DNA of 11,499 nt from Baffinella frigidus. Its lineage: Eukaryota > Cryptophyceae > Cryptomonadales > Baffinellaceae. The notes beneath the pieces were generated by a model. That model did not search any database. It was not told the DNA's origin and worked only from the letters and a program-made list of their open reading frames with translations. Of this stretch, positions 9,501-11,499 are shown piece after piece (the stretch's first letter is position 1; each line of letters opens with the position of its first letter). Location: NCBI GenBank assembly GCA_026770585.1, contig MU646306.1, positions 926,641 through 938,139 on the forward strand, read 5' to 3'. The position numbers and the translations under genes are program-made.

Positions 9501-11499
9501 TCTTTGCACCACCCGTGGTGCACGTACCTACTCAACTGCGTTCCACTCATGAGACTTGCCCAGATCAAGAACGCAAGGACCAGTGCCTCAAGCCCAAACC
9601 TCTCACTGGAGAGCGAAACGCGATCCGAAAGCAAACATGCTTTTTCTGCAGATCCTTTGTACGGAACGGCGTGTCGTTGGCATATGTTGGGCGAAATTAA
9701 AACCTAAAGGACCTAAAGGAACTCTGTCTAATGTTCTCTGCCCTTCAGGAAGCACGGCGCTCGCGCTCTGCTCGTGCGTGGCTGGCCACGTCGGGGAGGA
9801 CGGCACAGACTGCACTCCATGCGCGGCGGGCACGTACAAGGCGGGCAACGGCTCGGGACCGTGCATCCCGTGCGGCGCTGGATCCTACTCGACGACGCTC
9901 GGGGCCGTGGCATCGGAGGCGTGCATCGTGTGCCCTGCCAACACGCGGTCGGACTGGGGGAGCAGCGGGGTGGTGAACTGCACGTGTGTGGAGGGGCATA
10001 TTGGGGAGGACGGGGCGGAGTGTGCTCCGTGTGAGGCGGGGGGGTACAAGGAGGGGAACGGCACGGGGGTGTGTGCACACCCGAACCCGATATAAACACC
10101 CTCTATCCCTGAACCCTCAACCTTGAACCTAAAACCCGAAACCCCCAACCCCCAACCCCAAACCCCAAACCCCAAACCCCAAACCCCAAACCCCAAACCT
10201 CAAACCCGGAACCCGGAACCCGAAACCCGAAACCCGAAACCCAAAACCCAAAACCAGGTTTGCACTCCTTGTGGGGTCGACTTGTATTCGACGGCTGTGG
10301 GAGCGGGGACTCCAGCCACCTGCCTGGGATGTCCTAACAACACTCGAGCTGAGCCAGGGAGCCGCAGCGTCTTGAATTGCAGTTGCCTGAGCGGGTTCAA
10401 CGGGGAGGACGGCGCAGACTGCACCGCGTGCGCGCCCGGGTTGTACAAGGAAGGCAACGGGACGGGCGTGTGCGTCGCGTGTGGCGAGAGCCTCTACTCG
10501 GCGACGCCGGGCGCGACGAGTCTCGCCACGTGCCTCGCGTGTCCTCTCCACACGTGGGCGCACGCCGGGAGCAGTGCCATCCTCAACTGCACGTGCGTGG
10601 CCGGGCACACGGGCGACGCCGCTGTATGCGCCCCGTGCGTCGCGGGGACGTACAAGCTCACCAACGGCTCGGCCGCGTGCGATCTGTGCGGGGCGGATCA
10701 GTACGCGACCGCCGTGGGGGCAGCCACGCTCGACGTGTGCTCCGCGTGTCCCGCGCACGCGGCGGCTGCCGCTGGGAGCAGTGACATTGCCAACTGCTCG
10801 TGTGTGCCTGGGTACATCGGAGAAGACGGCATCAATTGCACGGCGTGTCTTCCGGGCACGTACAAGGTGGAGTGCCCTACACCCCCCCGAAACCTGAACC
10901 CCGAAAACCCAAACCCGAAAACCTGAATCTGAGACCCGAAAACCGAAAACTACAACCCGAAAACCGAAACACGAAACCCGGAAGCCGGAACCCGACCGCA
11001 GGTGGAGAACGGGACGGGGGTCTGCATTGCATGCGGGGAAGACCGATTCTCGTCAGCGAGAGGCGCGGCGTCAGCGGAGACGTGTGTGGCATGCCCGGCT
11101 CACACGCGCGCGGACAACGGGAGCAGCCACGTCGCCAACTGCACGTGCGCCGCCTTGAGCCATTGGATGAAACTTTTGCTTGAGCCGTTGGATAAAACTT
11201 TTACTTGAGCCATTGGATAAAACTTTTAGGGAGAACACCACTCGTCGTGAGTGGGATGTTGTTGGATTTTCCGGACAAGATCACTTTATCCTGTCCCCGA
11301 AAGAGTTGTGAAATCCGATGACTCAAGTTCCTTTGACACATCTTTTCCCCTCCCGAATCCCGAATTCCAATCTCGGTGAAAATCTCGCAAGGTTCAGACC
11401 GTGAGCCTTGGACCTTGCACCATATTCCCTGCACTACAGAGCTCCTCCAGACCCTAAACCCGAACTCTGGCAACCTTTCAGGTGCAACGCGGGGTACAC
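1385..11499 (+). CDS. Multi-exon gene for a WSC-like / cysteine-rich repeat surface protein (partial at both ends)
   Basis: Twelve exons can be joined: 1385-1485, 3274-3388, 3863-4014, 5461-5586, 6385-6473, 7599-7759, 8374-8598, 8740-8839, 9749-10068, 10258-10866, 11002-11144 and 11482-11499. Every intron starts GT and ends AG. The frame closes at all eleven junctions although the intron phases vary (2,0,2,2,1,0,0,1,0,0,2), and codons split by introns restore expected residues, for example a Gly at CNQ-G-YTG. The 719-codon product has a WSC-like module (residues 1-72), then about ten cysteine-rich units resembling the Ephrin_rec_like/GCC2_GCC3 family. Such modules occur in extracellular regions of large surface proteins. 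Many NGT, NCT and NCS sequons fit passage through the secretory route. No signal peptide, membrane segment, start or stop codon is visible in the window. The gene continues to the right. Exons 3-12 are well supported; linking exons 1-2 to them is inference from phase and WSC similarity. Confidence 0.8.
1655..1774. repeat. 120-bp double-hairpin repeat, copy 2
   Basis: This is the second copy of the element at 396-515, same length and orientation, with both hairpins kept. It lies within the first visible intron (1486-3273). Its boundaries are set by the shared block from GCTTCTTTGAAGCAGC to the GGAGCG/AGAGCG end. Confidence 0.8.
1885..2055. mobile_element. Nested inverted-repeat element with two perfect arm pairs
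   Basis: The outer arms 1885-1901 and 2039-2055 (GCTGTGTGGCTCGCAGA and its complement) are perfect over 17 bp. The inner arms 1924-1947 and 2013-2036 are perfect over 24 bp. The right half (CTCTTCGAG-AAGTGCGAT-CTGCGAGCCACAC) recurs at about 2381-2415, where it leads into the MITE at 2407. A short hairpin, AGGCTGCACG/CGTGCAGCCT, is at 1851-1875. Confidence 0.75.
2282..2319. repeat. Hairpin, perfect 18-bp arms, 2-bp loop
   Basis: ATCACGTTTCCATACGGA and its exact complement are separated by CA. It sits in intron 1 with no gene nearby. Confidence 0.85.
2407..2575 (+). mobile_element. AGCCACAC-family MITE-like element, copy 1
   Basis: It begins AGCCACACGGCG and ends CCCGCTGTGAGGTT, imperfect terminal inverted repeats of about 15 bp. 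The interior shares ordered blocks with the copies at 5112-5272 and 7967-8134: AACCCAT-AGTGGATAA, a CCTACGGTAGGC...CCGTAGGGACAT hairpin, a CCTA-GGA-AA-GGTAACGGA-like block and TCCTGTCGTGG. No open frame is conserved between copies. Its right end cuts into the duplicated WSC half-exon at 2573. Confidence 0.75.
2573..2649 (+). pseudogene. Second, 5'-damaged copy of WSC half-exon 2
   Basis: This stretch encodes YKRHSIRFDCCQPAREG then CTVNRVYEV. It aligns with YRRHSISFSC...TEGVLANDVYEV of the exon at 3274-3388, and it keeps the same donor context (TTTATGAG|GT). Its left side is replaced by the right end of a MITE-like element that stops at about 2575, so the part matching CDGALLDN is gone. The only nearby acceptor (CTGTGAG|GT) is supplied by the element end and would need an incoming phase 1, which exon 1 (phase 2) does not offer. 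I therefore call it a relic exon copy. An alternative exon fed by an unseen upstream exon remains possible. Confidence 0.55.
2883..3012. mobile_element. MITE-like foldback element, 56-bp arms
   Basis: Arms 2883-2938 and 2957-3012 pair with about five mismatches around an 18-bp loop. The outer part (GGGTAGTTAGGC-TACGG-ATTG) matches the arms of the element at 1108-1233. The surrounding segments 2725-2747 and 3033-3055 (GTTTGGCTACGCAGCTACAG) are direct repeats that flank it on both sides. Confidence 0.75.
3081..3132. repeat. Inverted repeat CCCTACGACC/GGTCGTAGGG
   Basis: Perfect 10-bp arms lie at 3081-3090 and 3123-3132. It belongs to the same CCTACGG/CCGTAGG-rich family as its neighbours. Confidence 0.6.
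3168..3201 (-). repeat. Reverse copy of the 31-bp CCTAGGGCCCTAC box
   Basis: It is the near reverse complement of 1009-1042, including GGGGGTATGAGCC. Confidence 0.65.
3274..3388 (+). CDS. Exon 2: C-terminal half of the WSC-like domain
   Basis: The acceptor CTGTGCTTGCAG precedes G-TGT-GAC. The frame reads CDGALLDNYRRHSISFSC and later TEGVLANDVYE, ending at donor GAG|GTCTTT in phase 0. The ending resembles the WSC terminus (CGG-x-ANxVYEV), although the usual Cys-Gly-Gly appears as Thr-Glu-Gly. Two facts support a real exon: the incoming phase matches exon 1, and a second copy of the same protein segment with the same donor exists at 2573-2649. The outgoing phase 0 matches the acceptor of the next exon. 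The (CA)n tract just downstream lies in the intron. Confidence 0.55.
3453..3508. repeat. (CA)n microsatellite
   Basis: Nearly uninterrupted CA dinucleotides, broken once by CAAA at about 3491. The tract lies in the intron between exons 2 and 3. Open frames here (poly-His/Thr or poly-Val/Cys) are artefacts of the repeat. Confidence 0.95.
3596..3680. repeat. Pyrimidine-rich CCTCC/CTTCC tract
   Basis: About 85 bases of almost pure C/T with TCCCTCC repeats, in the intron before exon 3. With the C14 run at 3841-3854 directly before the acceptor, this makes the intron end strongly pyrimidine-rich. Confidence 0.8.
3863..4014 (+). CDS. Exon 3: cysteine-rich linker and first repeat unit
   Basis: A C-rich tract followed by TTTCGCAG makes a strong acceptor. 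The exon then reads FCDAENCGIYPCEEH, continues through ECKICPYG and SISMDNCTCNQ, and ends in GG before the donor GTCTGC (phase 2). DNCTCNQG is the typical end of a GCC2_GCC3-like unit. Joining to the next exon gives CTCNQGYTGYG, the normal repeat turn, which confirms this donor over reading on to the TGA at 4034-4036. The first unit is less regular than those downstream and keeps extra cysteines (FC, NC, PC) of no family I recognise. Confidence 0.8.
4027..4073. repeat. Two direct copies of CCGCAGTTGACTAAACCGGG
   Basis: Identical 20-bp copies start at 4027 and 4054 (27-bp spacing), immediately after the exon 3 donor. Confidence 0.85.
4109..4396. repeat. Direct repeats within intron 3
   Basis: A 31-bp block beginning ACTCTGCACTCGAGCC is identical at 4109-4139 and 4366-4396. 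A 39-bp block beginning GAGTTGTGTGT is repeated at 4214-4252 and 4300-4338 with two differences. Together they suggest local segment duplication rather than a coding region. Confidence 0.8.
4524..4629. repeat. Imperfect foldback, about 40-bp arms
   Basis: 4524-4564 and 4591-4629 pair with several mismatches (GACCATG...CATGGTC at the inner end). It may be an old foldback element. Confidence 0.6.
4681..4826. mobile_element. Foldback element, about 65-bp arms
   Basis: The left arm 4681-4745 (starting CTCTGTCCCAGTTCA) and right arm 4761-4826 are reverse complements with only a few differences, including a variable C/G run, around a 15-bp loop. No internal gene. It lies in intron 3. Confidence 0.8.
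4927..4987. repeat. 21-bp tandem repeat, three copies
   Basis: CGTGACTTAAACGAAGATCTT units start at 4927, 4948 and 4969. The last is truncated after AAGAT. Confidence 0.85.
5112..5272 (+). mobile_element. AGCCACAC-family MITE-like element, copy 2
   Basis: The ends AGCCACACAGCGGAC and GTCCGCCGTGTGGTCT are the clearest terminal inverted repeats of the three copies. It shares the GGTAGGCAAAATCGTAGGGA hairpin core and GGTAACGGA block. A 212-residue minus-strand open frame spans it, but the frame is not kept in the other copies. Confidence 0.78.
5352..5403 (+). repeat. CCCAAAA tandem tract in intron 3
   Basis: Seven CCCAAAA units plus CCC, followed by degraded variants to about 5437, end 23-57 bp before the exon 4 acceptor. 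The heptamer resembles telomere-type repeats (CCCTAAA) but with A for T, and it is on the coding strand. Confidence 0.9.
5461..5586 (+). CDS. Exon 4: cysteine-rich repeat, YTGYG...CPAEATSP
   Basis: The acceptor is AACTGCAG. One nucleotide completes the split Gly codon, then the frame reads YTGYGFGSDYWFCMSCTYG, followed by KYKNDTGSAVCTDCPAEATSP. This carries the C-x2-C-x3-KY-x3-TG-x3-C-x2-C-P pattern of the unit. The preferred donor is TTGAG|GTTCGT (phase 2). A second candidate, CCCC|GTTGAG six bases earlier, is also phase 2 and would also join cleanly, removing two residues. The first is nearer the donor consensus and gives a more usual spacing to the next CSC. A near-copy of the tail of this exon occurs at 5879-5911. 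Confidence 0.85.
5687..5852. mobile_element. 166-bp foldback element, about 61-bp arms
   Basis: The left arm from 5687 (ATCCGGTCAGGTATTTGATT) and the right arm ending 5852 pair at all but a handful of positions. The loop contains TGATCATACTAGTAATGATA. It lies just 3' of exon 4, before the duplicated exon 4 tail at 5879-5911. Confidence 0.85.
5879..5911 (+). pseudogene. Partial duplicate of the tail of exon 4
   Basis: Thirty-one of 33 bases match 5548-5580 of exon 4, the part encoding C-x-DCP-x-EATSP. The copy has Ala for Thr after the first Cys and Ser for Ala after CP. It sits downstream of a 166-bp foldback element that itself lies just after exon 4. After EATSP it continues PTLT before a GT, so it could be a relic of a duplicated exon end or a decoy donor region. 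No acceptor that would make it a complete exon is evident. Confidence 0.6.
5927..6042. repeat. Inverted repeat GGGACCAAATC...GATTTGGTCCC
   Basis: Arms 5927-5946 and 6023-6042 match at 18 of 20 positions. Small internal hairpins (CCAATT...AATTGG, AGGCGAAATCGCCT) lie inside. A further GATTTGGTCCC occurs at about 6090. Confidence 0.7.
6098..6180. repeat. C-rich and (CA)n low-complexity tract
   Basis: Runs of C interrupted by A or T are followed by CGCGCGCACACACACACACA. It lies in intron 4. Open frames across it are compositional. Confidence 0.85.
6385..6473 (+). CDS. Exon 5: cysteine-rich repeat, CSCNAGYTGD...CTGCSV
   Basis: After the acceptor TCTACCAG the frame reads SLLQSQCSCNAGYTGDASVQ, then GGNCTGCSV, and stops at donor GTCG|GTACAA (phase 1). 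Joined to exon 4 it completes CPAEATSPLRSLLQSQCSC, matching the CP...NCTC spacing of other units. Joined to the next exon, the split GGT codon gives CSVGDYKSSEG, the normal GTYK-like turn. The open frame runs past the donor to about 6559, but those residues have no repeat character. Confidence 0.85.
6474..6894. other. Intron 5, left part: no gene seen
   Basis: AT-richer than its surroundings. The only structure I see is a short inverted repeat, AAATCCGTGAT...ATCACAGATTT, at 6633-6666, and AATATATTCTGGAATATTCT-like sequence at about 6715-6740. No coding or RNA gene is supported. Confidence 0.6.
6895..7096. repeat. Cluster of CTTACTACTGTAGTAAG palindromes
   Basis: CTTACTACTGTAGTAAG occurs at 6977-6993, 7011-7027 and 7078-7094, with broken variants between (such as CTTACTACAGTAGTAAG at about 7049-7065). 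The left flank has GTGTCTCTTGCAGACAC-type inverted copies and GCATATGCAT/GCGCATGCAT boxes. Almost every segment can pair with several others. Confidence 0.85.
7097..7310. other. Intron 5, middle part: no gene seen
   Basis: No coding region is supported. AAAATAGCATATACG at 7213-7227 repeats 5605-5619, and CAGATTCTGTCGTGGTTCG near 7265-7283 faintly recalls the right end of the AGCCACAC MITE family, so a decayed copy is possible. Confidence 0.4.
7311..7385 (-). repeat. Palindrome-bearing repeat family, reverse copy
   Basis: Its reverse complement runs GGTGTGTACCGCGAATGGTC then CCTGGATATCCGGGCGGAGT, matching 9110-9187 and partly 8925-8973. The 20-bp palindrome is slightly mutated here (CCAGG for CCGGG). 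Confidence 0.75.
7599..7759 (+). CDS. Exon 6: cysteine-rich repeat, DYKSSEG...CRAGTYQ
   Basis: This exon has no internal ATG. Its frame is GDYKSSEGSATCSACPPDST, then TSEEASTAQDECLCSPG and VCTACRAGTYQ. The acceptor is CTACGTAG and the donor is CAG|GTGATC (phase 0). The cysteine ladder C-x2-CP...C-x-C-x-PG...C-x2-C-x2-GTY is intact, but this unit is shorter and more diverged than later ones (LCSPGLVIIDG in place of CTCVAGYxGEDG). It is bounded by the longest of the cysteine-rich-region introns on one side and a MITE-bearing intron on the other. Confidence 0.85.
7933..7960. repeat. Perfect 28-bp palindrome
   Basis: CCATACCAGTCCAG is followed directly by its exact complement, with no loop. It ends six bases before the MITE-like element at 7967. 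Confidence 0.9.
7967..8134 (+). mobile_element. AGCCACAC-family MITE-like element, copy 3
   Basis: It starts AGCCACACACCGGAC and ends CCCGCTGTGTAGGT. The interior has AACCCATAAGTGGATAATCC, the CCTACGGTAGG...CCGTAGGGACAT hairpin and ACGGATAAGGTATCGGA, in the same order as copies 1 and 2. It lies in intron 6. Confidence 0.78.
8243..8354 (+). repeat. Dispersed repeat next to exon 7 (inverted partner at 9384-9495)
   Basis: About 110 bp matches the reverse complement of 9384-9495 with scattered changes, including the unbroken core ACTGTACCCCGTGTCGGCCG. It ends about 20 bp before the exon 7 acceptor. The two copies flank exons 7 and 8 as inverted repeats. Confidence 0.8.
8374..8598 (+). CDS. Exon 7: full cysteine-rich unit, VTINGTASCEAC...GTYENGTG
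   Basis: The acceptor CCCACTGCAG opens a phase-0 exon of exactly 75 codons reading VTINGTASCEACGAALYST, then CVACPANTTSAMGS, NITNCTCVAGYVGEDGTEC and SPCQPGTYENGTG. The donor GGGG|GTGAGC is the best consensus donor in the gene. From here on the units become regular, with the YST-x-VG...CPANT...NCTCVAGYVGEDG signature. Four sequons (NGT twice, NTT, NCT) suggest glycosylation. A GTG at 8434 is internal and not a start. Confidence 0.92.
8608..8730 (+). repeat. Telomere-like C/A tract filling intron 7
   Basis: Degenerate AAACCCC, AAATCCC, AAACCCT and AAACCTC units occupy almost all of the 141-bp intron and run up to the acceptor GAAACCAG. Read on the other strand it is a degenerate GGGGTTT-type array. 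Confidence 0.85.
8740..8839 (+). CDS. Exon 8: cysteine-rich repeat, ACIPCGVDMFST...RSDP
   Basis: The acceptor is GAAACCAG. The frame ACIPCGVDMFSTTVAAVTPD then TCLACPVKTRSDP ends at donor CCCAG|GTCACA in phase 1. Joining to exon 7 gives GTYENGTGACIPCG, and joining to exon 9 restores the split Gly in SDPGSTALALCSC. Both reproduce the unit consensus exactly, which fixes the splice sites. The exon carries the first half of a unit and shows that units can be interrupted both after GTG and after the GS turn. Confidence 0.92.
8852..8973 (+). repeat. Palindrome-bearing repeat family, copy A
   Basis: CGTGACG-TTCA-AACCTCTCACACGGCTGCAGGGGAC opens both this copy and 9081-9187. It contains the perfect palindrome CCGCCCGGATATCCGGGCGG at 8951-8970. 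An internal partial duplication of the CATCTTTTGATT-GGTGTGTACCGC block makes it longer than the others. Confidence 0.8.
9002..9070 (-). repeat. Dispersed repeat, inverted partner of 864-932
   Basis: It is the 69-bp reverse-orientation copy of the block upstream of the gene, about 87% identical, sitting between the two direct palindrome-bearing repeats in intron 8. Confidence 0.7.
9081..9187 (+). repeat. Palindrome-bearing repeat family, copy B
   Basis: Same opening block as copy A, then GGTGTGTTCCGAGAATGGTC and the perfect 20-bp palindrome CCGCCCGGATATCCGGGCGG at 9165-9184. Confidence 0.8.
9198..9290. repeat. 24-bp tandem repeat, about four copies
   Basis: Units of GTCGTTTGAGTGGTTCGGGG plus TCAA start at 9198, 9222, 9246 and 9270; the last is incomplete. 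It lies in intron 8, and the minus-strand NHSNDLTP-type frame is its translation. Confidence 0.9.
9384..9495 (-). repeat. Dispersed repeat, inverted partner of 8243-8354
   Basis: This is the reverse-orientation copy of the repeat before exon 7. The remaining 9496-9748 of intron 8 shows no gene or clear repeat. Confidence 0.8.
9749..10068 (+). CDS. Exon 9: more than one full cysteine-rich unit
   Basis: The acceptor CTGCCCTTCAG is followed by GA, completing the Gly split from exon 8. The exon reads STALALCSCVAGHVGEDG, TDCTPCAAGTYKAGNGSG, CIPCGAGSYSTTLGAVASE, NTRSDWGSSGVVNCTCVEG and PCEAGGYKEGNGTG. The donor is GGGG|GTGTGT (phase 0). It holds the end of one unit, a complete unit and the start of the next with no intron between them. 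High GC and strong third-position G/C set it apart from the flanking introns. The long antisense open frames here are shadows of this composition. Confidence 0.93.
10108..10256 (+). repeat. Telomere-like C/A tract filling intron 9
   Basis: It starts with mixed AACCCTCAACCTTGAACC units, moves to regular CCCCAAA units (about 10150-10200), then to CCCGGAA/CCCGAAA units up to the acceptor. The homogeneous middle suggests recent slippage expansion. Antisense open frames rich in GFGVWG are its shadow. Confidence 0.9.
10258..10866 (+). CDS. Exon 10: largest exon, about three cysteine-rich units
   Basis: The acceptor AAAACCAG opens 203 codons in phase 0: VCTPCGVDLYSTAVGAGTPA, NTRAEPGSRSVLNCSC, APGLYKEGNGTGVCVACGES, SSAILNCTCVAGHTGD, VAGTYKLTNGSAACDLCG, SSDIANCSCVPGYIGEDG and LPGTYK. 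The donor is TACAAG|GTGGAG (phase 0). It contains two whole units and parts of two more without internal introns, unlike the one-third-unit exons upstream. That fits recent tandem unit duplication inside an exon, or intron loss. One unit lacks Glu-Asp after the glycine turn (GHTGDAA instead of GYIGEDG). Confidence 0.94.
10878..10999 (+). repeat. Degenerate C/A tract filling intron 10
   Basis: CCCGAAAACC-, CCCAAA- and CCCGAAACC-like units fill the 135-bp intron almost entirely. More degraded than intron 9 but of the same strand sense. Confidence 0.85.
11002..11144 (+). CDS. Exon 11: cysteine-rich unit, VENGTGVCIACGEDRFSS
   Basis: The acceptor GACCGCAG is followed by a phase-0 frame VENGTGVCIACGEDRFSSAR, then SAETCVACPAHTRADNGSS and HVANCT, ending with the codon split AC|G at donor GTGCGC (phase 2). 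Joined to exon 10 it gives GTYKVENGTGVC. The open frame reads through the donor into a 25-bp tandem repeat that encodes unrelated LSHWMKL-type sequence, so the true end is before it. Both the exon start and the intron start read GTGGAG, so the exact boundary rests on the phase fit and AG usage. Confidence 0.9.
11154..11228. repeat. 25-bp tandem repeat, three copies
   Basis: Units beginning CTTGAGCCATTGGAT and ending AAACTTTTA/G start at 11154, 11179 and 11204. The array begins ten bases inside intron 11. The CTTGAGC-ATTGG core recalls the 20-bp satellite at 1-100. Confidence 0.9.
11482..11499 (+). CDS. Exon 12 (5' end only): CNAGYT
   Basis: A good acceptor (CAACCTTTCAG) is followed by G-TGC-AAC-GCG-GGG-TAC. 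With the phase-2 AC left by exon 11 this restores NCTCNAGYT, the same turn seen at 6410-6435 (CSCNAGYTG). The window stops inside this exon, so the gene continues to the right with more units or a membrane/terminal region. Confidence 0.8.

Noticed and set aside
9090-9512. 140-codon minus-strand open frame with NHSNDLTP repeats
   Set aside because: The repeated peptide is the 24-bp tandem repeat read in one frame. Flanking sequence is dispersed repeat within intron 8.
10140-10256. True chromosome end
   Set aside because: The tract is degenerate, lies between two exons that splice in frame, and coding sequence continues on both sides. It is interstitial.
10129-10758. 209-codon minus-strand open frame
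   Set aside because: It is antisense to exon 10 and the telomere-like tract. The GC-rich exon with biased third positions leaves few stops on the other strand.

Overview
The window is nuclear DNA of a eukaryote, most likely a microalga or other protist. GC-rich coding islands are cut apart by GT-AG introns, and every intron long enough is packed with foldback repeats. I recognise no bacterial operon, RNA gene or transposase gene. The mixture of a WSC-like domain, Ephrin_rec_like/GCC2_GCC3-type cysteine-rich repeats and plant-type telomere-like intron tracts (CCCTAAA/CCCCAAA/CCCAAAA variants) recalls prasinophyte green algae such as Cymbomonas or another large-genome alga. That taxonomic guess is weak.

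One gene accounts for all convincing coding sequence. It runs on the + strand and leaves the window on the right. I reconstruct twelve exons: 1385-1485, 3274-3388, 3863-4014, 5461-5586, 6385-6473, 7599-7759, 8374-8598, 8740-8839, 9749-10068, 10258-10866, 11002-11144 and 11482-11499 (continuing). All eleven junctions use GT-AG, and the reading frame closes at each of them across mixed intron phases (2,0,2,2,1,0,0,1,0,0,2). This gives 719 codons without a stop. The first two exons look like the two halves of a WSC-like (cell-surface carbohydrate-binding) domain. The rest is about ten cysteine-rich units of roughly 50-70 residues with the pattern C-x2-C-x2-GTYK-x-GNGTG-x-C-x2-CG-x3-YS ... CPxxT ... 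GS ... NCTC-x-AGYxGEDGxxC. The many Asn-X-Ser/Thr sequons and paired cysteines point to a secreted or membrane-anchored surface protein, but its ligand and role cannot be read from sequence. The start codon and signal peptide lie to the left of exon 1 or outside the window. The 3' end is outside the window.

Layout: 1-1384 holds a 20-bp satellite, several perfect palindromes and foldback elements, and no supported gene. 1385-4014 carries the WSC half-exons and the first cysteine-rich exon, with a very long first intron full of inverted-repeat elements and a second, damaged copy of WSC half-exon 2. 4015-8373 has small exons isolated in 0.6-1.4 kb introns with MITE-like and foldback elements. 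8374-11144 is exon-dense, and its three short introns are filled with C/A telomere-like tracts on the coding strand. 11145-11481 is the last intron, with a 25-bp tandem repeat.

The most notable points are the stitched gene itself, the recurrent one-orientation placement of telomere-like tracts just before 3' splice sites, a three-copy MITE-like family (about 165 bp), and two partial exon duplicates each lying next to such an element. All calls come from reading the sequence alone. No database search, folding or splicing prediction was run.
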